Assembly (NCBI GenBank): GCA_013399855.1
Contig: VXAY01001953.1
Coordinates: forward strand, 435,936-499,935
Direction: 5' to 3'
From: Oxyruncus cristatus
Lineage: Eukaryota > Chordata > Aves > Passeriformes > Cotingidae
Length of the DNA stretch: 64,000 nucleotides
Made by a program: the position numbers and the translations under genes. Below the pieces are notes generated by a model. That model did no database searches and had not been told where the DNA came from. It was given only the letters and a program-made list of their open reading frames with translations. Shown here one piece after another: positions 11,298 through 26,200 of this stretch (the first letter of the stretch is position 1; each line of letters begins with the position of its first letter).

Positions 11298-14200
11298 GTA
11301 TTTTTCTCACATAACAGCTTGTCAGGGAGGAGTGTGTATGAATCATCACTTCGTTCAAAGTGGTGTGATACTGTGATATGTTTTTTTTTTTTTTAAGTGC
11401 ACACAATCGCAGAAAAAGCTATCCTGTCATAGCACACTTCTAAATTACACTGATTGTTCTAAATTGCTAGACTAATGGATATTCATTAATTAGTATAATA
11501 GGTTTTATTTAAGTCTGTCTGTAGTTCAGTTCTACATTTAATCTACATCTTTCAGTAGTGCACTCTTATTAAACCTCATTAGCAATTTTCATTGCCTCTT
11601 TATAAACAAGACCCTCGAACTTCTGAAGTATGTAACATTGTTCTGTGAAAATATTGCCATGAAAAGGTTAATTTTGCTTCGAAGGCACTTGGTAAAACTC
11701 CCTGTGAAAAATGAGTAACAGGAGTCTCCTTATCCATTTATTCACTGCTCTCTTTCTCATGAGATTGTGACTTTTCTTCTGACTATGGGAGACTTAACAT
11801 CAGGCAACATCGAAGTTCCTGTTTGAATAAAGTTGCATGGATTTGTGTCTCCCATGTGCCAAAAAAATACTTTAGAAGCAACAGCCAACCTAATTTTTTT
11901 AATGCTGGTTAAAAGAGCAGTTTCCTGTCCCTGTCCTTTGAGGCAGTATTTGCAAGTATAATACATAGCTGCACAGAATTATCCCTGTATATCCCTATAT
12001 ATAACATCCTTGTGTTGGTGTGCTGACAAATCTGTTGACCATGTGACCTGTGCTGACAAATCTTTACCACCTATGCAGCCTTGTTACAAGCTGCTGCTGG
12101 CTGTAGGAGGAAGATCAAGGTGTATTTTCAGTAGTTTTTAATTAATGTTGTTAATAATTCTACGTGATGATGTTTTGCTCTTGCAACATAGAAAAATGAA
12201 GTTTGTGGTCCATTATGATTGAAGGAACATTTTTAAAAGAATGTGTTGAAATTGGAGTCTTGGAAAAACTGATTTTCATGGAGCAACTGGAGTTAGCAAC
12301 AAGGCCACACCAATGAGAATACTGCATCATTATTACTAGACCGAAGTAACAGATTGATATTGATATTTAAAGGCGTTTTCCTTTAGGATGTTTGCGTGCA
12401 TGTCTTTTGTATGATTTGATAAAAAGCCTTTGGTTGGAATACCCAGGTATATAACTAAGGTAATATGATTTTTGTTGATCAGTTTTTTACTAGCATCTAT
12501 GTGAAAGTTTCTGCCTTGGGTAACAGCTAAAAGTACCATTAAGCTGCACTACGTTTTATGAAAGTATTTAAAAAAATCCCAAGTTATTTGAAATGCAAAT
12601 ATCATCAATTTCAGCCTCTGTAAAAAAATACTTCAAGGGTAAATAATTATGTGCATGTAAAAGTTAATAACTGTGACATCTTTTTGGTTTAAAAATACAT
12701 AACTACATAACTTCTTTATTTTGAACAGAAACACAGAATGAATTTTATCCTGTACCACCTCCATACAGTGTAGCTACCTCTCTTCCTACTTATGATGAAG
12801 CAGAGAAGGCCAAAGCAGCAGCAATGGCAGCTGCTGCAGCAGAAGTTGCCCAACGAGTAAGTGATATAGTTCTGCTTTATTTCAGTTTTGTGAAACATGT
12901 TAGGCTAGTTAATTATTTATAACAGTTGGGCCCATATTATGGCCTATTACTAAAATAACAGTGGGCTGAGGACTTAAATGTTTTGGATGCTTAGGTTTTG
13001 TATAGATAGTGTAAGTTAGTTGTAAACTGTTGTGAAAAGCATATCATATTCACTCTTTTCTGAGATGCAGCTGTTGTCTAAACAACTTTAAAAGCCACAT
13101 TTTACCCTAATAGTTTATCCAGTAATTTGTCAACTTTTAATTAGGTATCCACTACTAGTGTTACTTTGTAGAGTTATTGCTGATATTTCGTGTTTTGGAT
13201 GGTAAAAAAAATGACCAAAGACCCTTAGAGAGCAAGGGTGAATTCCAACAATGTGTAAGGGGCAAGACCCCAAATGATGTAGATCTTTTTTCAAAGGAAA
13301 GATCCCTGTTGTTTGTTCCATGGAAACTTAAATACTGAAGTTCAAAGAAATGCTCCAAGTTCTTAAAACAAACAAAAAACCCATACACCACAAGTTATGG
13401 TAAACAGTAAATTAAGTAATAGGCATATATTCAGTGTTCATAGTTTTGAAAGAATTAACCTTATTTAGAGTACAATCTTCAAAATAGAAAACTGATATCT
13501 GCAGTTAGTAAGAAGAGTTTTGTAAGCAAATTTCTTCTTTTCTCCTAAGATTTGAAATGTGGAAATTCTGCTGCTTGGTAGTATTGACCATAATATACAA
13601 TACCCAAATAAGGCTTCCAGTGCTTTCACTAAAAATCTCCTCCTTGAGATCAAATGTGATTGTTTGATATATATTTAAAATCTTACTGGCTACAGAGTGC
13701 TTGTGATTGGAAAAACCCCTCTGCTCACTCAGCAGGGTGTTCCTTCCTTGACTGCAGCACAGTAGTCAGTGCACAACACTCACTCACTTCAAGGTATGCA
13801 CAGCTAAAGCTAAAAGTGGATTTGTGTAACATGGTCAGTGAAGGTGTCCCACAAATCCGTTTTACTAAATGCGGTAGGGAACCAGGGAGATCTGAATGGC
13901 TGCTTGCCAAGTGTCAGCGGTGAGCTGATGGTTTCCAGACTACTGCTATGTAGTCTGTCCTTACTGCTCATCACATAAGTAAAATATTTGGTGAAATAGT
14001 GGTCTGAGTGAAACCCTCAATCCGAAGTTACAGACTCGGAACATTAACAACCCAAACCTAACTTTTAGAGTACCTGTGATACTGGAGACAGGATGTGCAG
14101 CTCTCGCAAGATTCTTGTTAGTTTTAACTTCATATGCCTAGAATCCTGTGAAGCACAAATTTCAAACATACAAAGAATCTTCCTTGACAACTCAGCCTGG

Positions 14201-17200
14201 AGTTCAACCAATTTCAAGAATAAAGCTAAGCAAAAAAAGCAACCAACCAAAAAAATTTTTTTTTTATCTTGTAATTTTAAGCTTTCTTTTTTTTTTTTTA
14301 CTTCGGAGAACTCTTTCTTAGAAGTTCAGGTCACTGTGACAGAAACATCTTTTGCCTTATTTCAGACAGTTTGCCTGGTTTTGGTCAAACAACAAATTTT
14401 TGAAAAGTGAATTTCCTCAGTTGATACATATGGCTTCAAATTTGGTAAATGTGTGGAGATTGTCTTGAATGAAAAAGTTGAGGCTGCTCACAGCTCTGAA
14501 GGGGATGGGACTTTCAGATGTGCTGTTCCCAGAGAGCATTCTCAAATGTTCTGTGTCAGAGTGGGATTACAGAACTAAAAGTAGATACACCTTATGGCTG
14601 CTCTTGGCTGCTTTTGGTGAAAACATTGGAACTGAGAAATAGCAATTTCTGGTGTGCTCTGAAGTAGTTTTATTATTCTTGCCCTTCAGTTGGAAGTGAA
14701 GGGGAAAACCACTCGATTCAATTGTCATCAATGGGAGTTGGAGAAAAGGACAATAGCTGACCCTCTGAAGCTAATGTGTTGTGGAAAGAGAAAGTGCTTT
14801 TAGTTGAATATGGAGGTAACTGGCTCAAAGTGGACACAGGCAGGGATCAGAGAGGATGGGTCTAAGTCAAGAAACAAGAAAAGGCAAGGATGAACGGAGA
14901 GCAGTGGTATGGACAGAGTACAGAGATTTAAATGAGAAACAGAAGGGAAAAGGATAAACTGGGATTGGTGGCAAAAGGTACCAGGTAGATCTAAAATGTG
15001 GTACTGGGAAAGGAGCTGAAGCTGGTGTGTGAGAAAAGAAGCAGAGAGAAAAGAAATCTCGAGTTAAGATGCTCTTGGAGAGTTGGATATGGTGATGAAG
15101 TGAGAAGTAAACTTTTATGTAGTCTGCTTTGCTAGAACATACAGTAGAACTTGACATTCAAGAACTACATACTGACACCACAAGAATTTCACTTGATATG
15201 AAAAATCAGTAAGAAAACACTATCATTCCCCCAAACTAGAGACTGAGTAAATAGTTCTAGACTTATGACATTACTAAGTTAGTATCAGTAGTCTAAGTCT
15301 ACACAGTGTATCTGACAGTCACATTCTTGCTGACTGCTGATTTCCTTTTCTGTTTTTTGTTTTTTTATTTTTTTTTAAGCAAATGCATGCACACACACAC
15401 ACAAGATATATTAAAGAAAGAGTATTAAAGGTTGCAAAGTTGGGATTTGGGGAAAAAATAGGAAATGCTGAAGCTGAATTTCAGTTTTGTAGATGATACT
15501 AAAATTATGTGCCAGTGCAGTTTTAATTATTACCCTTTTAATTGCCTTACCATGTGATACTGCCACAAAATCCCTGCCTTGTTAAATAACTCAGGGCTCA
15601 CACTGAGGTGGACTGAGACTGTATAATAAAACTGTCTTAATCTGGCAGATGGCTGGAATAAGAAAGAAGGGTCTGGTTACGGTTAGAGTGGTGGCTTGCC
15701 ATCTTTAGGAGAAGGATTTAGCTCTGAATACCTGCGGAATAACAGACAAGTGACTTAACTATGTAACAGTAGTGCAGAGTTTGTTTTCTCACTTTCACAA
15801 GTGACAGCTGCAGACAGTATCTGACTTGCACGTTACAGACTTTGCAAAACACACACGTAAATTTTTCAGTTTTTATGAAATTAGTGCTTTTACAAATCTG
15901 AACTCTGCAGCGTTCCGTGGCTCTAGTTTCTTCCTTGTAAACTGAGGATACGTTGTTTCTTTACTACTATAATGTGAACAGTTGGAAGAAGTTAAATGTC
16001 CTTATGTTGCTTTGAGTGATACATGAAGCTGATAATTTTCGTGGTATAGTCCAAAGTGTCCAGTGAACAAGGTTACAAATCTACTTACTGAGCAAAAGAG
16101 AAGAAAATGGCACAAAAGGCAGCACATTTAATAAACAGCTTTTATAAATTTTTCCCCCAAATCATGTAGTGATCTTAAATAAGTGTAATGGGATCATATT
16201 ATATAGTTCATCATAGGCCCTGCATTCGCAGGTATCATAGATAATATATTAATATATATGAACAATCTAAACATTTACTGAAAGTTTCAGTACTTGTTTT
16301 TATAGTTCTTTGTGTAGCATATCTTACATGCTTATACACAATCTCTTCCTGTATTCCTCCCAAATGTCTCATCGTATCAAGCAAATTGTACCAGCCTTTT
16401 GTCATCAGTAGTGATAGCATTAGTTATCCTGGCTTTTCCTTTTCAAATTATCAAGGTCAGTTTAAATGGACACAAATATTGCTAACAGTTAAATGACTTG
16501 TTTGTATGTTGCAATGAATGGCTTTTACTTAATGCTTTTCAGTTGCATTTGTCTTATGTTTTTCTGTTTTTACATGCTTAGCACGCCCAGTTTAGGGAAT
16601 CTAGGAGTCTGTTTGATGAAATATTCCTCAGTCGTCCAGAGGTATGGTATAGTTCTCTCTAGTTTAGACCTCGCTCTGAATTTTCCTGCTGGCAAACAAA
16701 TGCTTCTGGGATTCATTGTGTCTTTTTCTCCCCGCTCTTAATTTCTCCATATTGTTTTGTATGTTCAAGGTATCATTTATGGGGTTTATTAAGTAATTTG
16801 ACCCTTTTGTAGAAGTTTTTTGCTGTAAACATTGCATTGGGAAGACTTATATCAGTTTAGTGGTTCTTTACTTGATTCAAGGTGGTTGACTCACTATATG
16901 CCAAACTAGATTTCAATTTGAAAGATGTTAAAAAGCATTGAGAAAAAACAGTCATCCTCTTGCAGAATACTACAAAGAGGGCTGTAGTTTATGGGGAATT
17001 AATAGATTTGACTTGAATAGATGCTGTGTACCATTTAATGTTCTTTTGCTTAGAGAAATGACTGTATGACATACCATTTATGTTGATAATATAATATGCT
17101 GTTTAGATGTTTCTCTGATCATAGGAGCAATAAGTTTTCTGTTCATACAGATGTCAGCTTATTTAGAAAGCAAGAAATACTGCAATATGAAAGTGTTACA

Positions 17201-20200
17201 TACCATGTTGATTTGTGTGTTGTTATGTTCTCATTAAAAAGAAAAAAATATAATTAAAATATGCAATCTCATTGATAAAAAGGTCACTATCTAATAGAAG
17301 TATTTTATTAAATTATGTTTAGCTCTAAGCATCAGCAGAGAGGACAGTCATTCTTCATTGTCCATTTTCATTCCTCAGTGCATGATGACAAACAACTATA
17401 TGTTGAAGAAGGACTAGGGCAGTTGACACCAACTAGATCAAATGAGAGCACTGTGAAAGACAACCAGTATTAGTGGGACTTGGGCAGTGATCAGTCAGTG
17501 TTTTCTGTGTGCAGGACTTCTCATGAAATCTCATAGTTCTAAGTGATGTGCATATAGGCTGAATGTGATTTAAGCACGGGAAAGTATTTAATTTCTGATA
17601 TGTTCTGATAATTTTCATATGCCAGTTTTTGGAGACAGTAAATAGGACTCAGTTTAATGCTCCATTTTGACATGAAGTGTGATAAATTACAACTTGTTCA
17701 CACTTAATACAACAGTGCCTACTTGGAAATGTCTGCTCCTGTATTTGTGGGCTGTATATTGACCTGTGTTTCTCATATGTGTAAGCCTTAGAGAAGCCTG
17801 TGCATACAGAGCAAACTGCTAAACTTGTTACTGTAGTTGAGCAAAATTTTCTTAATTCTAAAGCAGCTTTTTGCATGGAGTATAAGTCATGAATTGTTTT
17901 GGAAATGCCTAAATGAAGTACAGTAATTGGCAGACAGTTTAGAAAAAAAAGTCCAAAATTATTATATAGAGAGTTTTGTAGACACTGGGCAATTAAAACT
18001 GAAAATATTTTTTATTGTCCTGACTTGATAAGGGAAATTTTGTGGCATGCATTTCAGAGGTAAACACATTCAAATGCAGCTCTTTGCCTTTTCAGCCCAT
18101 CCTCCCCTTCCCCCCCATCAGTCTTGTAGCTGCAGCGAAGTTGAGCTAAATAAACAAAGCTTTCATAGTCACTTACAATGACCATTTAGGGACATCTGAA
18201 ATTATGTAGAGTTGAATTATAGTCCCTTAGGATTGTTGTTCAGCTAGCTTTTTGTACTTCCCTTGGAATTGTCTATGTGAATAGCAGTGTTTTTAAAATA
18301 AGTTACCTGATGCAGTGTCTTCATTAATTAATCTGAAATACAGAACACAGCTGGAATTTCACAGCCGTATTACTCAGGATAAGGTTAACTTCCTTGAGTT
18401 GTTACAGGTCGTTGTAGCACATTTTTGACTTAATCTCTATACCCTGGTAAATTACTTTGCTCTGTTGACAAAGGGTAACATGTGGATCGCATGGTAGAGC
18501 TTTAGATCACTGTGTTGGTTTCATGCCCTAAATTTCAGTCATGAATGTTATTTCAGTAATAAGTGCTTCTGGGTGAAATAGACAAGCAAATTTCACTTGA
18601 ACTGATCTCTCTTGATTTCATTTTATAGGTAATTTCTTGTGTCAGTTCTAATAAATTGTATTAATTTTAGCAAAAAAACAGGAAAATAATGTTACTCATG
18701 CTTCTGTTTAGACCATATTACTGCTGCTACTGGCAGCATTATTTAACTTATGTCATGCTGCATTGTTTTGATGTTACTCATTTAAGTATAAAAACGGTGT
18801 TTAATTTGTCTTAGTTTTCATCAGACTCCCTTTAGTAGGTGCTGTCGTCATGAAAACTTTTACATTTGTCAGTCTACAGTTGGAGCAATGTTTTTACCTG
18901 TGCATAGAACTGACATATGTAATATCTGCCAAGTTCTGTTGAAGATCGAGTCCTGAGAAACAGAACAGAGTCTTACTTTCAGTATTTTATGGCCCAGTAT
19001 TTTGACACAACGGGAGTAATCTTTGTATCATTTTGACTGACATCTCTGTTCTCTTTTGTTTGACTAAAGTACTGCGTTGTTTGAGTTTAGAAGACTTTTA
19101 GACACTTCTAATGTGCTTGCGCCCTCTAGTGACCCTAGAGGTTTTCTTATGTTTTTGTGTGGGCTATAAAATTGATTAGTGCAATGCTGTTGCATCAGCA
19201 ACTTTTGTTCTTTATTTAGGAAAGCATTAGAAGACTCTTACGGCAGGAAAAATACAGAGCAAACTATGTGATGATTTTCAAAAAATATTTAATAGCTTGG
19301 CTACATATCAAGACAGTTACAGTAAAAAAAAAATTGTGTTGGTTTTGATTATCAAAGTACTAATCTGAAATAACTTTTAGCTTCTCTTAAGATGAACAGG
19401 CAATATGTACATATCTTCTGCAGAAAGTATTACAGACAGTTTTGGCTCTGTCATTGTAAGCAACAAATAACTTGTTTTATAGTTACAAATTATTTTTCTT
19501 TTAAACTTCCTTGTTGTGGACATGTTACAGAAATGTCGATTTTCTTCTAGCTTTAGAAACATTAATACTTTATCCTATAGATAGTTATTCTAAACTTTTC
19601 ACTAAATTATCACTAACCTGTAAATCCAGGAAGAAGAATATCCACCACGGGATGATTTCAGTGATGCAGATCAGCTTAGAGTGGGCAATGATGGCATCTT
19701 CATGTTGGCATTTTTCAGTAAGTTATCTTGTATCCCAGACCTACTGAGGTTTATCTTAATTGTACCTTTTTTCTGTGGAATATAAAAGAGCTGTGATAAA
19801 TTGCATTAATGTACTGTAATGAACAGATTTTTCTACCTGTACACAGATATAAGCACTTCCTGTTCCAAATGTAGCAAATATTTTTGCTTTTTTTTTTTTT
19901 GTGGCATCTGTCACAGATAAGGGGACAAAGCAAAATCGTAGTAAATGCTTGGAAGTCTAGCAAGGCTGCGCTGTTACCTGTGAATTGTGAAATTCTATCA
20001 TCTTTTAGTTGGACCACTAACTTGAATTAAAGGCTAGATCAATTGATTTTTAACTAGAAAAAAATTGAGAGAGTGATGTGCTATGTAAAAGTTGCTGGTG
20101 TTAGCATAGTGAGTTAAATAGCCATCCATCCATATGGTGGATTTTTGGAAGAAACCCAACCATACTCATTTTCAGGTTGAACTAACCACTAGCATATAAA

Positions 20201-23200
20201 AAAATGCACTGTCTTAGGTAATCTCTGATTGCAACCAGCCCTACTGTAGCACTTCATCACATACTATGTGTGCACACTGTACATGTCTTGTAACTTATGT
20301 GATGCATTAAGCAAAGTTAGATTTAGCAATTAGAAGTTATTTCTAGAAAAAAGCTGCATCTGTTTTGCCCCATTGCTTATTTCTTTCTGATTTATGAGGA
20401 TATTTTCCGTTTCTGAAATAAATGTGTTTGGCACCCTTGATGGAATCTTGGTCTTGAGGATCTACATGTTCTTTTTAGAATTCATCAGGATGAAAGCCAA
20501 TTGATTATCCACTGAAATCTCCTTTGTCTTTCAACCCATCTCATATTAGTTCTTTTTACTGTAATGTTTTTTGCAATCTCTCTATTTAATTGTTACAGAT
20601 GCAGGTTACAAAGCTTTCACTGAAGTCTTTTTTCATGTTGGTGTGTGATGTACTGGGACAATGTGGTGTTTGCATCTTGGGATAAAAATGTGTGCCTCAC
20701 ATAGGAAATCAATACACTTATAGGGTAACAAAGTGGGTTTTGTAGTCTGACCTCTTTCTGTAGATGGACCATAGAAAGGGTAAAGGGAGAGGCATTCTTG
20801 GGGCAAAGGGAGGTATGACTTCATTTTTGTTTTTCCCTTTATTTCCCTCCCCTGCCTTTCCTATGTGCTATTACTTTTTGTATTTAACCTGTTTAGGTTC
20901 TGTATTATGTGAACTTGTTCTTACTTTTAAATCCTGGTTCAGGCCTTCATGAGCACTGCAGTTGGAGGTCTAGGGGATTGTTGGCTTTAATGTGTCTTAG
21001 GTCCTTAAAGTCACCGTTATCTAAATCTATGTGTCCAGAACCTTGTGTCTACCTTCAAGAATGCAGATGAATAAACTGTCAACTTTCTCTTCAAATAAAT
21101 GTTTAGCTGAGTCTGACTGCACAGAGCACTGATTTCACACTTTTGACAAAAATACTCTGTAGATCATGATTTTTCTTGATTATTCTGAGACTGTTAATGC
21201 AAGCATCACTTGCCTATGAAGGAAATGCATAAAATGACTGCTTGCTCATTGTATGGTCTTTATGCAAATGTATGCTTAATTGGGATCTGTTATGGATACT
21301 GGTTACATATGGATATTGATCAAGTTTGCTTGTTGCCTGTTCTCATACTATGAGGAGTTCACCGAAACTCACGGCAGTTAGACCAGTAATACCGATTTTC
21401 AGTAGTTTTTCTTAGGAAAGTTGGAGAACTAGATGAAAAATGAGCTCAACATAAGGAGGGTATATTGTAAATAGCAGGTGATAATAAGGAGATAAGTCTC
21501 CATAACGTTGATGTATGTAGATTTAAGAGAGCAGGAATTAAAATGAAATTTACAGGAAGGCTATCTTTTGGGTTTTTTTCAGGGTGGGGTTTGTTTAAAT
21601 GCTGTCAGTAGGGGTGGCAGATCACAGGGATCCTTGAATAAGTTCCCTCACTTAGTTAAAATGTAGGAGAACTAGATCAAGAACTGTTCTCTAGTGAGAG
21701 GAGCATGAACAAATGGCTCCTTCCAGATGTGCACTCCCACCTCCTCTCCTGACTGTCAAGTACAGCGTTGGTGGAAAGATCTCGGGGGCTGGGAGGGAGG
21801 GTGAAATGCCTATAAGTATAACACTAAGTTCATGTTCTTTAGTTTCATTTTATTCAAGTGAAGTATAGTTAGATAAACTTCTTACTGAGCTTACCTGCAT
21901 ATTGCAATCACTTAGTGATATGTAGCCACCATCTAGTGGTAGCTGCCCAAGTTGCATAAAATTGCTGTCTAGAGGCCATCTAGTGGCTAGATCTGTTTGT
22001 TTGGGGTTTTTTTGTTTGTTTTAGGAGCCGGTGCATGCGAGTTGAAGACCTGTTTCTCATCTAAGTTATAAAGTACTGTTAAACAGAATGAGACAATATA
22101 GTCTAAAGGTGTTTGTTTTGTTTTGTTTTTTTTTTTTCTTGATTCAGAAACTTGGTGTGAAAACTTGGAAAACAACCCATTTTATTTCTAATATGTGGTA
22201 AAATCATATTATGATTAATTATTCTTTGGTGTTGCTCTGAAGTCTTTGGTTATGTTGGTGAGCTGAGAATCTGCTCTCTAATGGTCAGGGCTGGTGTCTG
22301 TCAGTTTCTCGTTTTGAGGTAAGTGAATATGTTGGTGAATATATTCATTTTGCTATGAATGCAACATACAAAAAAAAAATGTTATCAGACCACTTCATGT
22401 ATTTTTTTATATTATGTATTTTTAAGTAGGCTGTGCCTTATAAGGCATAGTAGAAACTTTCCAGAATGCCAGAGGAAATTACTAATAGGTGAGTTTCTTG
22501 GAGTAATTTTTTTTGTATGCACAACAACAGAGGAATTTCTGAGCTCTTTCTTTTCATTTTGAACACAGATGAAATTGTGATAGTACAAGTAATTGTCATG
22601 ACCAAAGCGTTTAGTTTGATGCTTAATCTTCCTGTAGTGGAAATCTTTTGAATTATGTCTGATAGGCTCATCCTGGTATATTATCTGAAGGAGCTCCTTT
22701 TGGACATTAATAAAAGGCTTATATGGTTGTCCTTTGTATTTAAGGAATGCTTTAGAAATATAAACCAGCCTTTTTTCCTCTGGTCCCCAAGAAGAGTTGC
22801 AGAGTTTATCTGTATTCTCTGAAATGTAAGGGAGTTTTGAGTTATCCCTTCAAGGTAGGAGAAATGAATATTAATTTGAATGGATATTAATATTAATTTG
22901 AACTCCACAGATGGGTTAATAAGGAGGAATAAATGGAGAAAAGTGGTCAGTCATGCAACCAAAGTTTAATTTCTCATACAGAGATCTAATTTGTTCTTTT
23001 TGAGCATCTGGGCAATTTAAGCGCTGTATAGAACTCACAGCAATAAAATCTTACATGGGGAAATGTACATGTTGTCCTAGATGCTATATTGGAATGGATA
23101 ATAATCATACCGAAATTTTATAAACTAATGTTCATATAGTTTTCAAAGCTACTAGATGCCTCAATCAGTCAATAAACTACACACTGCTAGGATACCTATG

Positions 23201-26200
23201 TTGAGGGTTTGAGCCAGGCCCGAGCTGGAAGGCAGAGTTGTTGCACAAGCTCAGGGTGAACACAGCCTCCTGGTGTGTGCTTTCTGAGGAGCGGGAAGTG
23301 TGGTTAAATTTCCCGTGGGAGAGTTCCTCGGTGTGAATTTAGGAAACCTGACATCTGTGTCTATGTCACAAACGTTATGCAGTTCTCCCTTAGTCATGCA
23401 AGAGAAACTGAGGGGAAGTCACTTGACTAAAATTTTAGATGTTGGAAGGAGATGAAGAAACTATTCTGTGAGTGCTTATTTCTCTCTGGTTATTAGGGGA
23501 GCCTGACTGACCTCCATATACAATCACCTAACTTGTTTCTTACTGTAGAATCTGACTTACATAGTTTCTCCATATACATTGGATATGATACAAAATAACT
23601 GGAGCGAGGAAGCTTCTTGTTGGGCATTAAGACAAACTTACCAGTAGGGGTAATGAAACAGTAGGAATAAATTGACTAGGAAAGTTTCTGAGCATTAATT
23701 GCTAAGTAGAAAAAAAAATTGTCTGCTGATCTGTGGCAGCTGATAGTCAGTACTTCTAGTGATTTTCATCAGTATGTAGGTGAGCCCTCCGGAAGAATCA
23801 AAAACATGTTACAGTTTAAGAATGGAATAAAATCTATACAGGAATGGGAAGAATAATTTCTAGTGGTGAATGAAGTTCTGGAGAGTATTATATATTGTTG
23901 CAGTATGATTGGTAAGTCTAGGCCAGGTATGAAGCATTAAGCTCTTTGGTGTTTGCTGTATATTAAAATAGTAAACATTTGGAAAAATTGTGGAATAAAG
24001 AATGCACCTGAGCATGGTTGCTTTTTGTATATGTAGTTGCCATTATCATCTTACCACAGGTTGAGCCATGGTTAAAATTTAGAACCAACATAAGTCTTCA
24101 GACTAGTTTTGCTGGCTTCTTTTCATGATGCTGAATACAAACTGAAGGTAGTTGATAATTATGTAGCTATGGAAAGCTGAGTAAAAAAAAAATCAACAAG
24201 TAAAGTGCAAGAACTGAGGGAAAAGCAGATTTGATGTAGTATTCTTGACATGATTTCATCTCCTGATGAATTTCAATATGTTCAACTCAAAACTCTTGTG
24301 CTTAGTATTTTGGCTGAAAGCCTTAAAGGGAAATACAGCATAAATGTGGGTGCTGCATTGGATATCAAGAAAAATTTTTATTAGAAAAAACCTTTAGTCC
24401 AACCCTCTTCTCAAAAAAAACAACTTATGATGTGTTTCATTGTAAGTTCTGTGGTCACAAGGAAATAACGCTGTTGTTTATATTCCTTGTATGTGAATTA
24501 CATTAATATAGACTTAATCTGTCCTCTCCATGTCACTTCAGGAGTGACACTCAAAAATCCTACTTTTATCAGTCCCACTTGTCTGTATGGTGCTAGAGCA
24601 TCAAAGGAAATCATGATGCCAGTGCAGTCAACCTGAGCTTCATCTAAATGTCTGAAATTTATTAATGGAAAGTCAACAGTAGTTCAGAGTTGGGCTCCAG
24701 TAGGATTGTAGTCACTTTTGGGATAAGTAACCATTCTTGTTGCAGAGTGGTGTGTCTTGCAGTGGGTGTCTAGAAGATGCACTCAGAACCTGGCTGCACG
24801 AAGATGATGGGCAGAAGTTGAGAATGCTTTTTTTAGTTAAAATATGATGTGGTTGTAGCAGCTCATTAGACAATGGCTTTCCTTGTGGTAGCATGTATTA
24901 GTGTCACAGCAGGTATATTGTTTGTGTGGGAATCTCTTGGGAGCTGAAGTGATATGAAGGATGGGATCATCTCTTTAACAGCTGAGAAGTGTCATTTCCC
25001 TTTCACAAAGTGAGTGGTTACAGACAAATAGTGGAGGATACATTTGTTACAGCTGTTCAACTTAGTTGCTCCTAGTAGATTGAGAAGGAAGTTGGTAATT
25101 CTAGAGAAATTAGTAAATAGTTCCTTTTACTAGTCACTCTCCTCAACAGTCTATTTTCTCCCTCAGCTTGGTAAGGGGAACTTGTACTGTAGCTTCTCTA
25201 TGGCAACATAGGGATGAAAATTATGAGCAACTTTTGCTGCAAGATTTAATAATTAGTTGAGACAGAAATTAACTGTAGTAACTCTTACCAGGTGCAGTGT
25301 AGGCAGTAAAGCTCACAGAACTTGCATAGCTGGCAGAAGATACAGATGGATACACATGATGGAAAAAGATACACACATAGGCAAATGAGGTTAATCTTGA
25401 TGTAGAGAAAAGGAATTGGAAGGAATTTCAGTCCGATCAGAAGCAGGAGATGCATTTCAGAATGCAAATAGTATCTTTTGGAACCAGAATTAGACAAGGA
25501 GGGTGATTTTTGGAGTAGCAACAGGATGTGGAATGTGAGAGAGAAATAATGGGAAAGACTGGAAACATGTAGACGTTATTGTTCCCATCTTAAGTTTGTT
25601 AACATGATGTAACAGCAAGGCGGTATTGGGAGAATCTCCTTAATATGTTGTCTGAGTTTTACAGAGGTAGAAGTAACACAGTCTTTATACTGCTAAAGAC
25701 TGTAGTTTTTCTAGCAGATGGTTACAAATAAAAACTTAAATAAGATTTTTCTTCTCTGTATGCCTCAGTTTTATTGGGATGTGTGAACTTGCATAGTTTT
25801 CAACTTTTGTATAGTTTGTCTACTTGTGTTGGCTGCTTATATAACTTGATGGAACAGCACACTGATTAAAGAACAAAAAAAAAACTTACTCTGAACAAAA
25901 TTGGAACAGGCTGATGCCTCTTCTTTCAAGAGCTGGGCAAATAACTTAGTGTTAAATAGCCATCAAATACTTATCCAGTGGCTATAGATTCTATTTTGAA
26001 TATTCCTTCAGCTTAAGTTGAAAGGAGGGTAAAATTGTCATTGTGTTTTACTTGGATTGTAAGAACTAATTTTTCCCCCTCATATATTTATGATTGGGAA
26101 ATCTCTAATTTTTATAAGGCATGCACAAATGAGTTCAGGTACTGTAGATTTTTTTAATTATTATTTAGCTATTAAAATTGTACAAAGTCTGGGAATTTCT

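Noticed and set aside
24385..24415. Possible CR1 tail (ctttagtccaaccctcttct)
   Set aside because: The matching part is too short and lacks the surrounding CR1 sequence.
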